NCBI GenBank assembly: GCA_002314635.1
Contig: DCGQ01000058.1
Location: forward strand, 1-11,259
From: Clostridiales bacterium UBA1774
Lineage (GTDB): Bacteria > Bacillota > Clostridia > Oscillospirales > Oscillospiraceae
Direction: 5' to 3'
DNA length: 11,259 nucleotides
Part shown: positions 6,116 through 11,259 of the stretch, in pieces
Layout of the letters: each line of letters opens with the position of its first letter
How positions within the stretch are numbered: position 1 is the first letter of the stretch
Translations under genes and position numbers: made by a program
The notes under the pieces: model-generated
Told to the model about the DNA's origin: nothing
The model's database searches: none
The model's input: the letters and a program-made list of their open reading frames with translations, nothing else

Positions 6116-6950
6116 CCGCATTTCGCAGCTGCATAAAGCTGCGGTACAGTTCACTGCGGTTCACATTGTATTCCTGTGCTGCCTGACGGACTGCGTCTCT
6201 GGCGCTGAGTCCGGAATCGGTCAGCTCAGAGGCTCGCTTCAGTGCGCCGTCTGGGTCCGCCATCTTGACGGTTTCCGCTGCGCCGGCGACAACCAGAACA
6301 TACTCACCTCTGGGATCATTTTCCTGATACCAGTTCACTGCTTCTCCCAGTGTGGTACGCTGTACTTCCTCGTGGAGCTTGGTCATCTCCCGACAGAGAG
6401 AAACGGCTCGGTCAGCACCGAATGTATCCAGAAGATCCTGCAGCGTTGCACGAAGCTTATGTGGCGCCTCATAGAATACCATGGTGCGAGTCTCGTTTTT
6501 CAAACCCTCCAGATGCTCCAGCCGTGTCTTTCGTGTGACGGAGAGAAATCCTTCAAAGGTGAAACGCCCGGTGGGCAGCGCGGAAAGGGCCAGCGCCGTT
6601 ACCACCGCACTGGGACCGGGTACAGCAGCGACTTCAATGCCCGCCTGTGCACAAAGCTCCACCAGAGCTTCCCCCGGGTCGCTGATGGCGGGCATCCCTG
6701 CATCGGTTACCAGAGCGCAGCTTTCACCGTTCAGCAGACGGGAGATGATGCGCTCACCGCTCTCCCGGGCATTGTGTTCATAATAACTGACCATTGGCTT
6801 TTTCAGTTCCAGATAGTTCAGCAGTTTCAGACTGACGCGGGTATCCTCAGCCGCGATAAAGTCCACACGTTCCAGTGTTTCGGCGGCACGAGGAGAGAGA
6901 TCGCCCAGATTACCGATGGGGGTCCCTACAAGGAACAGTTTTCCTGCCAT
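6111..6950 (-). CDS. rsmI: 16S rRNA (cytidine-1402 2'-O)-methyltransferase RsmI
   Basis: A 279-residue SAM-dependent methyltransferase of the tetrapyrrole-methylase fold. RsmI methylates the ribose of C1402 in the decoding centre of 16S rRNA. Family motifs in order: LVGTPIGNLGD (7-17), AAEDTR (33-38), TDAGMPAISDPG (82-93), PGPSA (111-115), FEGFL (132-136), YEAPHKL (160-166), CREMTK (186-191) and GEYVLVV (215-221). The frame is open upstream, but the ATG at 6950 gives the family N-terminus and has AAGGAG (6958-6963) seven bases before it, inside the end of the preceding gene. That gene's stop lies one base away. Adjacency to a TrmN6-like gene matches Bacillus yabB-yabC. It is last in the operon, and its stop codon lies in the terminator's T-tract. 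Confidence 0.96.
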   Translation of the reverse strand: MAGKLFLVGTPIGNLGDLSPRAAETLERVDFIAAEDTRVSLKLLNYLELKKPMVSYYEHNARESGERIISRLLNGESCALVTDAGMPAISDPGEALVELCAQAGIEVAAVPGPSAVVTALALSALPTGRFTFEGFLSVTRKTRLEHLEGLKNETRTMVFYEAPHKLRATLQDLLDTFGADRAVSLCREMTKLHEEVQRTTLGEAVNWYQENDPRGEYVLVVAGAAETVKMADPDGALKRASELTDSGLSARDAVRQAAQEYNVNRSELYRSFMQLRNAE

Positions 6951-6951
6951 G

Positions 6952-7668
6952 TTATGTCTCCTTTGCAGAATGGGTAAACAGCGGCGGCTGAATGTCCAGT
7001 CCCACACCGCCGCCTGATATGGATTCCACCAGCGCCGCACACGGCGGCACATCCGCATTTTTCATAACCAGACGAAGCCGTTTCGGTTCCAGTCCCACAT
7101 GGCTCAACGCACAAAAGAGCTCACTGAGCCTGCCGGGTGTAAAAACCAGACAGAAGCGGCCTCCCGGGTGAAGCAGATGTGCTGCTGCAAGGCACAGGTC
7201 ATTCAGGGAGCAGCTTTCCGTACGGGCAATGCCGCGTGCGCCCTCCGCCTGATCGCTGCTCTGGGGAAAATATGGCGGATTGCTGACTACCAGATCATAT
7301 GCGGAGCGACGAAACAGAGTATCACAGCTGCGGATATCTCCACACAGGATATCACCGGAAAACCCGTTGAGCGACAGATTGTCCCGGGCGGCACGAACCG
7401 CCTGCGGAAGAATATCAATTCCGCTGACCGAAAGCCCCGGCTTTCGACCCAGAACCTGCAGAAGCAGCGTTCCTCCGCCGCAGCCCAGATCACAGACGGT
7501 TTTCGCACCCTTCAGGCGAATGAAATCCCCCAGCCATGCAGAATCGGAAGAGAGAGGAAAAACGCCCGGGTATGCGCGGTACAGGGGACCGTCCGGCCAC
7601 AGATGGTCTGTAGGATATAGTTCAGGACCCGGAGCCGAAGCCCCGGGTCCTGCTGCAAAACTGCTCAC
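6952..7668 (-). CDS. TrmN6-like tRNA adenine-N6 methyltransferase
   Basis: A 238-residue Rossmann-fold methyltransferase. The SAM-binding motif CDLGCGGGTLL is at 59-69 and the catalytic NPPY of amino (N6-adenine) methyltransferases at 130-133, preceded by LVVS. The C-terminal half (HPGGRFCLVF, then RLRLVMKNADVPP) fits the YfiC/TrmN6 group, which makes m6A37 in tRNA-Val. Its place just before rsmI supports this, since Bacillus yabB-yabC has the same order. The start is uncertain: the only good in-frame candidate is GTG at 7668, which overlaps the ferredoxin stop (GTGA) with a poor ribosome site. The first 16 residues (Gly/Ala/Pro-rich) are encoded by the strong UUCG hairpin and are not typical of the family. 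The exact substrate is inferred from family and neighbourhood. Confidence 0.82.
   Translation of the reverse strand: MSSFAAGPGASAPGPELYPTDHLWPDGPLYRAYPGVFPLSSDSAWLGDFIRLKGAKTVCDLGCGGGTLLLQVLGRKPGLSVSGIDILPQAVRAARDNLSLNGFSGDILCGDIRSCDTLFRRSAYDLVVSNPPYFPQSSDQAEGARGIARTESCSLNDLCLAAAHLLHPGGRFCLVFTPGRLSELFCALSHVGLEPKRLRLVMKNADVPPCAALVESISGGGVGLDIQPPLFTHSAKET
7623..7652 (-). other. Stable stem-loop with UUCG tetraloop at the ferredoxin/methyltransferase junction
   Basis: In minus-strand RNA a 13-pair stem (one G-U pair) closes a C(UUCG)G loop, one of the most stable tetraloops known. It begins 12 bases after the ferredoxin stop codon. No T-run follows (the next bases read GAACTATATCC), so it is not a complete intrinsic terminator. 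It is more likely a 3' stabiliser or partial terminator that keeps ferredoxin mRNA above that of the downstream methyltransferase genes. It lies inside the apparent 5' coding region of the methyltransferase. Confidence 0.75.
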
Positions 7669-7838
7669 TCAGCCTTGATCGCGCTGGCGGGGCAGTTGGC
7701 AGCGCAGGTGCCGCACTCAACGCACTCGTCAGCGTTGATGAAGCACTTGTCGCCTTCCATCTTGATGCACTCGACGGGGCAGTTCTCCTTGCAGACACCG
7801 CAACCGACGCACTCATCGGGATTGATCTTAAAAGCCAT
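7665..7838 (-). CDS. Ferredoxin, 2[4Fe-4S] clostridial type
   Basis: A 57-residue acidic electron carrier. It has two CxxCxxCxxxCP motifs: C10, C13, C16, C20 and C39, C42, C45, C49, each followed by proline. These bind two low-potential [4Fe-4S] clusters in the cytoplasm. Two further cysteines, C24 and C32, are outside the motifs. Such ferredoxins serve anaerobic enzymes such as pyruvate:ferredoxin oxidoreductase and hydrogenase; none is in the window. The ATG at 7838 is chosen because GGAGGTG (7845-7851) lies six bases upstream; an in-frame TTG at 7853 would overlap that site. It is the first gene of the operon, has a clear promoter, and its stop overlaps the GTG of the next gene. Confidence 0.95.
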   Translation of the reverse strand: MAFKINPDECVGCGVCKENCPVECIKMEGDKCFINADECVECGTCAANCPASAIKAE

Positions 7839-7868
7839 GTTTCGCACCTCCAAGAAAATATCTCTATC

Positions 7869-7896
7869 ATATTATCACAAATGCAGAAGATTTCAA
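7869..7896 (-). promoter_or_regulatory. Promoter of the ferredoxin-trmN6-rsmI operon
   Basis: On the minus strand, -35 TTGAAA (7891-7896), 16-base spacer and -10 TAATAT (7869-7874), with TG one base before the -10 (extended -10 type). Transcription should start near 7862, giving a leader of about 24 bases. The -35 lies inside a 22-base palindrome. Confidence 0.75.
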
Positions 7897-7907
7897 CTGA
7901 AATCTTC
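7886..7907. promoter_or_regulatory. Palindrome overlapping the ferredoxin -35, candidate operator
   Basis: Perfect 10-base arms, GAAGATTTCA and TGAAATCTTC, around a 2-base centre. No T-run follows on either strand. It covers the ferredoxin -35 element and lies between two divergent operons, as expected for a dimeric repressor site. It matches neither the CIRCE (HrcA) nor the CtsR consensus that I know. The regulator is unknown. Confidence 0.6.
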
Positions 7908-7968
7908 AATTTATGCGGTGTTATTTTCCGGATAACAGGACAGAATTGAAAGGAAAAAGTTCGAAATC

Positions 7969-7973
7969 GGAGG
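7969..7973 (+). promoter_or_regulatory. Ribosome binding site of the ClpC-like gene
   Basis: GGAGG six bases before the ATG at 7980, which supports this start. No convincing plus-strand promoter could be picked out in 7897-7968. Confidence 0.8.
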
Positions 7974-7979
7974 CTAAAC

Positions 7980-10454
7980 ATGCAGCGGGATAACAGACTA
8001 TCGGAACGGGCAGGGCGTGTGGTAACACTGGCGTATCAGATTTCCAGCGAACTGGGACACAGCTATGTGGGAAGTGAACATCTGCTTCTGGCGATTATGC
8101 AGGAGGGAAACGGAAAAGCAGCGGAACTGCTGACCGGTGCTGGCAGCGTTTATGCGGAACTGTACCGGCTTCTGATTGACAGTCTGGGACGGGGGGAGAA
8201 AGGTCAGCACCCGGCACAGGGTTTTTCACCGGATGCCGTTCGGGTTCTCCAGAATGCCGCCGGGGAAGCCGGAGAGCAGGGTGCAGCGCTGGTGGAACCG
8301 GAGCATATGCTGCTTGCCATACTGGGAGACCGAAGCAGCGGCGCTGCAGTTCTCCTGCAGAGACAGGGAACCGATCTTCTGAAATTACAGCGGGAACTTC
8401 GGGACCACGGGGAGCGGCAGCCGGGTCACGCCCAGCAGACGACACGTTCCACGCCCAAAAAAGCGGAAAACAAAACACTGGAGGCTTATACAAAGGATTT
8501 GACTGAGGCCGCAAAACAGGGGAAACTGGATGCGGTACTGTGCAGAGAAACGGAAATTGAACGGACGCTGCAAATCCTGTGCCGCCGCAGAAAAAACAAT
8601 CCGCTGCTGCTGGGGGAGCCGGGTGTGGGGAAAACCGCTGTAGTCGAAGGTATCGCCCTTGCAATTCTGTCGGGGAAGGTACCGGAACAGCTTCGAACGC
8701 TGCGGCTGCTCTCTCTGGACCTGAGTGCGATGCTGGCAGGGACAAAGTATCGCGGAGACTTTGAAGAACGACTGAAAAATTTGATTGAGGAAGCAGGCAA
8801 GGATGAAAATGTGTGCCTGTTTCTGGATGAAATGCATATGCTGATCGGGGCTGGCGCGGCGGAAGGCGCAATCGACGCAGCAAGTATTCTGAAGCCGGTA
8901 TTGAGCCGGGGGGAACTGCGCCTGATTGGAGCGACTACCAACGAGGAATACCGGAAGTATATTGAAAAGGACGCTGCCCTGGAACGGCGGTTTCAGACGA
9001 TTCAGGTTTCTGAACCTTCTGCCGGTACTGCGGAGCAGATCCTGCACGGATTGCGCGGCGCTTATGAACGGCATCATGGGGTGAAAATTTCGGATGATGC
9101 CATCCGGGAGGCGGTTGCACTCAGCATTCGCTATATCCCGGAACGCCGTCTGCCTGACAAGGCCATAGATCTGCTGGACGAAGCGGCAGCAAAACTTCGC
9201 CTGCACTGGAGAGATGTGCCGGATTTTCGCTGTCAGGAAATGGCACTGGAAGCGCAGCATTCCAGACTGGAACAGGCAGTCGCAAGGCAGGAATATGAGT
9301 CCGCCGCAGTGCTGCGGGATGAATACCGGGCGATGGAACAGTCTCTTGCCGATGAAAAACAGCAATGGCTGGAACGGCAGAGCAAGGAAGCACCGGTTCT
9401 GTGCCCGGCGGATGTGGCGGATGCAGCAGCCGAGTGGACCGGACTGCCGCTGCGGGAACTGGAGCGGGAAGACAGAACCCGGCTTCTGCAGCTGGAACAA
9501 CGATTGAATACACGGGTGATCGGGCAAAAACAGGCGGTTAGTGCGGCGGCAAAGTCAGTTCTGCGTGCTCGCAGTGGTTTGAATGATCCGAACCGCCCGC
9601 TTTGCTCCTTTCTGTTTTTGGGTCCCAGCGGAGTCGGGAAAACAGAATTGTGCCGGGTACTTGCCGCAGAGCTGTTCGGGGATGAACGGATGCTGCTGCG
9701 TCTGGATATGTCCGAGTATATGGACAGGCAGTCCGTATCCCGTCTTACCGGTTCCGCTCCCGGATATGTGGGATATGGGGAAGGCGGTATCCTGACGGAA
9801 CGGCTTCGGCAGCACCCGTATTCGGTTGTGCTGATGGATGAAGTGGAGAAGGCTGACCCGCAGGTTCTGAATCTGCTTCTGCAGATTTTGGAAGAAGGGG
9901 AACTGACGGATTCCATGGGGCGGAAAGCCTCTTTCCGAAACGCGGTTGTGATCCTGACCGGCAATATCGGAGCGGAAAATGCGGCGGAGATCGGAAAACT
10001 GGGATTTTGCCCGGGTCGGCATAAACCGGACCCGGAAGCATCGTACCGTCATGCGATGAAAGCGCTGCAAGCCGCATTTCGCCCGGAACTGATCAATCGA
10101 TTGGATGAAATACTGGTTTTCAATCCTCTTGAACGGGAGAGCCTTTTGCGTATCGCGCAAATGCTGGTAGGAAAAACCGAAGAAAAGCTTCGGAAACAGC
10201 GAATCTGTCTTTCTGTCAGCGAACAGGTACTGGTACTTCTGCTTCCGGCAGAGTCGGAAAGCGGCAGCGGTGCCAGACCGGTCAGAAAACGAATCCGACA
10301 GGAACTGGAGGAGCCTATTGCGCAACTGCTGATAGAAGGCCGTCTGCTGCCTGGCAGTCAGCTGAGATGCGAGGCAACGGAGGGAAAAATCGCATTTCAG
10401 ATCTCGGAATCGACAGAAACTTCAGAGAAAAACAGTCCAATATTACAAAAGTAA
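7980..10454 (+). CDS. ClpC-like AAA+ protein unfoldase
   Basis: An 824-residue Hsp100/Clp ATPase with two AAA+ modules; ClpC proteins unfold substrates and feed them to ClpP. In order: a double Clp N-domain (SERAGRVVTLAYQ near 8-20; second repeat FSPDAVRVLQNAA near 82-94); Walker A GEPGVGKT (212-219) and Walker B LFLDE (280-284); arginine finger region ERRFQ (335-339); a coiled middle segment near 415-465 with the ClpC/UVR-like QEYESAAVLRDEY; Walker A GPSGVGKT (548-555) and Walker B VVLMDE (616-621); sensor 2 GARPVRK (764-770). An LGF tripeptide (674-676) stands where ClpP-binding loops carry IGL/VGF, so partnership with ClpP is likely. Sensor 1 reads LTGNIG, where TSN is usual. The ctsR-mcsA-mcsB genes that often precede clpC are absent here. 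Its promoter is not clear; the divergent gene is ferredoxin. ClpB is less likely, since its longer middle domain is missing. Confidence 0.93.
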   Translation: MQRDNRLSERAGRVVTLAYQISSELGHSYVGSEHLLLAIMQEGNGKAAELLTGAGSVYAELYRLLIDSLGRGEKGQHPAQGFSPDAVRVLQNAAGEAGEQGAALVEPEHMLLAILGDRSSGAAVLLQRQGTDLLKLQRELRDHGERQPGHAQQTTRSTPKKAENKTLEAYTKDLTEAAKQGKLDAVLCRETEIERTLQILCRRRKNNPLLLGEPGVGKTAVVEGIALAILSGKVPEQLRTLRLLSLDLSAMLAGTKYRGDFEERLKNLIEEAGKDENVCLFLDEMHMLIGAGAAEGAIDAASILKPVLSRGELRLIGATTNEEYRKYIEKDAALERRFQTIQVSEPSAGTAEQILHGLRGAYERHHGVKISDDAIREAVALSIRYIPERRLPDKAIDLLDEAAAKLRLHWRDVPDFRCQEMALEAQHSRLEQAVARQEYESAAVLRDEYRAMEQSLADEKQQWLERQSKEAPVLCPADVADAAAEWTGLPLRELEREDRTRLLQLEQRLNTRVIGQKQAVSAAAKSVLRARSGLNDPNRPLCSFLFLGPSGVGKTELCRVLAAELFGDERMLLRLDMSEYMDRQSVSRLTGSAPGYVGYGEGGILTERLRQHPYSVVLMDEVEKADPQVLNLLLQILEEGELTDSMGRKASFRNAVVILTGNIGAENAAEIGKLGFCPGRHKPDPEASYRHAMKALQAAFRPELINRLDEILVFNPLERESLLRIAQMLVGKTEEKLRKQRICLSVSEQVLVLLLPAESESGSGARPVRKRIRQELEEPIAQLLIEGRLLPGSQLRCEATEGKIAFQISESTETSEKNSPILQK

Positions 10455-10455
10455 C

Positions 10456-10484
10456 TTGCGTTTTGCCTTGATTTTCGTTATAAT
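10456..10484 (+). promoter_or_regulatory. Promoter of the right SDR gene
   Basis: -35 TTGCGT (10456-10461), 17-base spacer, and perfect -10 TATAAT (10479-10484); transcription should start near 10491. It begins one base after the clpC stop codon and no terminator lies in between, so read-through from clpC is possible. The -35 region resembles that of the left-edge SDR promoter. Confidence 0.8.
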
Positions 10485-10523
10485 AATCCTAGTGAAATGT
10501 AAATAACTAAAAGGAGAATCACA

Positions 10524-11259
10524 ATGAGAGATTTTAAAGGCAAAATCGTATTCGTTACCGGCGGCGCTTCCGGTGCCGGTCTGGGTCAGGCCAAGGTTTT
10601 TGGCCGCGAAGGCATGAAGGTCTGCATTGCCGACGTCCGTCAGGAAGCTCTGGACAATGCCGTTGAAGAACTGGTCAAGTTCGGTATTCCCCGCGAAGAC
10701 ATTCTGGCTCAGAAAGTGGATCTGACCAATCGTGCAGAGTATACCGCTGCTGCTGATAAGGTGGAAGAGACCTTCGGCGGCCCTCCCCATCTGCTCATCC
10801 AGACTGCCGGCGTCAACTCCTTCGGCCCCGTGGAAGCCTCTACTTTTGACGATTTCGACTGGGTCATGGGCGTCTGCCTGAACCATGTTGTCAACGGCCT
10901 GCTGATCTTTGTGCCCCGCATGATCAAGGCGTATGCCCATAAGACTGAGTTCTGGGTTGCCACCACCTCCTCCATGGGCGCTTTCATGTCCGGTTCCGGT
11001 ACCGGCCCCTACAGCGCTGCCAAGGCCGGCGTCAACAACCTGATGTACTCCTATGCGGAGGCTCTGAAGCCCTACGGCTCCGGCGCTACCGTTCTCTGCC
11101 CGGGCAACATCAACTCCAACATCGGCAACGCGGAGAAGTTCCGTCCTGCCAACCTGAAGAACACCGGTTATCATGTGACCGAAGGCACCATGGCCCATCT
11201 GCGCAGCGTCCATGCCACCGGTATTGATCCGGTGGAGCTGGCTGAGATTCTGAAGGAAG
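10524..11259 (+). CDS. Short-chain dehydrogenase/reductase, 3' end beyond the window
   Basis: At least 245 residues with no stop before the window ends. It is a classical SDR oxidoreductase: TGGASGAG dinucleotide loop (12-19), D37 at the end of the second strand (CIADVR), which favours NAD(H) over NADP(H), VDLT (65-68), and a catalytic tetrad N120, a serine in TTSSMG (149/150), Y163 and K167 (YSAAK). The usual NNAG motif reads QTAG (93-96), and PGNINSNI (193-200) follows the active site. The ATG has AAGGAGA at normal distance. Codon choice is strongly biased (GGC, GCC, AAC, CTG, AAG), unlike clpC, which suggests high expression. The substrate (alcohol, sugar, steroid or other) cannot be told. 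A near-identical 5' end lies inverted at the left edge. Confidence 0.9.
   Translation, partial: MRDFKGKIVFVTGGASGAGLGQAKVFGREGMKVCIADVRQEALDNAVEELVKFGIPREDILAQKVDLTNRAEYTAAADKVEETFGGPPHLLIQTAGVNSFGPVEASTFDDFDWVMGVCLNHVVNGLLIFVPRMIKAYAHKTEFWVATTSSMGAFMSGSGTGPYSAAKAGVNNLMYSYAEALKPYGSGATVLCPGNINSNIGNAEKFRPANLKNTGYHVTEGTMAHLRSVHATGIDPVELAEILKE

Noticed and set aside
6042..6977. A 311-codon plus-strand frame opposite rsmI
   Set aside because: It overlaps the terminator and is antisense to all RsmI motifs.
7897..7979. CtsR heptads or a CIRCE element upstream of the ClpC-like gene
   Set aside because: I looked for GGTCAAA repeats and TTAGCACTC-N9-GAGTGCTAA and found neither.
8385..9527. A 380-codon minus-strand open frame inside the ClpC-like gene
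   Set aside because: It is fully antisense to conserved AAA+ sequence and its translation is low-complexity and without motifs, a shadow of codon bias.

Overview
The window looks like chromosomal DNA of a Gram-positive anaerobe of the Bacillota, most likely class Clostridia and perhaps an Oscillospiraceae-type gut bacterium. The pointers are an RNase J, a ClpC-type ATPase with a UVR-like middle segment, a neighbouring trmN6-rsmI pair as in Bacillus yabB-yabC, an 8-cysteine clostridial ferredoxin, a TelA protein, strong AGGAGG-type ribosome sites and sigma-A-like promoters. GC content is moderate, about half. The taxonomic placement is inference. I see no rRNA, tRNA, CRISPR array, phage or insertion sequence.

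Left half, minus strand (about 1-4206): a consensus promoter at 4178-4206 drives rpe, then recR (4-base overlap). After a 149-base gap come ribonuclease J, a small ArsC/Spx-family protein (2-base gap) and a dCMP deaminase (15-base gap). At the left edge the first 22 codons of a short-chain dehydrogenase (SDR) start from their own promoter. The cluster mixes pentose phosphate metabolism, recombinational repair, RNA turnover and dCMP deamination; no single pathway unites them.

Centre, plus strand (4247-6115): a perfect TTGACA-17-TAAAAT promoter drives telA and an overlapping gene for a single-pass membrane protein with a LemA-like C-terminus. They probably form a two-gene envelope or stress module. 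A bidirectional terminator separates them from the convergent operon on the right.

Right-centre, minus strand (6111-7896): a ferredoxin, a TrmN6-like methyltransferase and rsmI are read in that order from a promoter overlapped by a 22-base palindrome. The genes overlap or nearly touch. A very stable UUCG hairpin sits at the ferredoxin/methyltransferase junction.

Right end, plus strand (7980-11259): a full-length ClpC-like AAA+ unfoldase without ctsR or mcsAB beside it, then a second SDR gene with its own consensus promoter, cut off by the window end.

The most unusual point is that the two edges carry the 5' ends of two closely related SDR genes in inverted orientation (60 of 67 bases identical), with similar -35 regions. 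They bracket about 10.4 kb. I found no clear new defence or mobile system. The best leads are this inverted SDR pair, the TelA/LemA-like pair, and three structured elements: the rpe leader hairpin, the ferredoxin operator-like palindrome and the UUCG hairpin.
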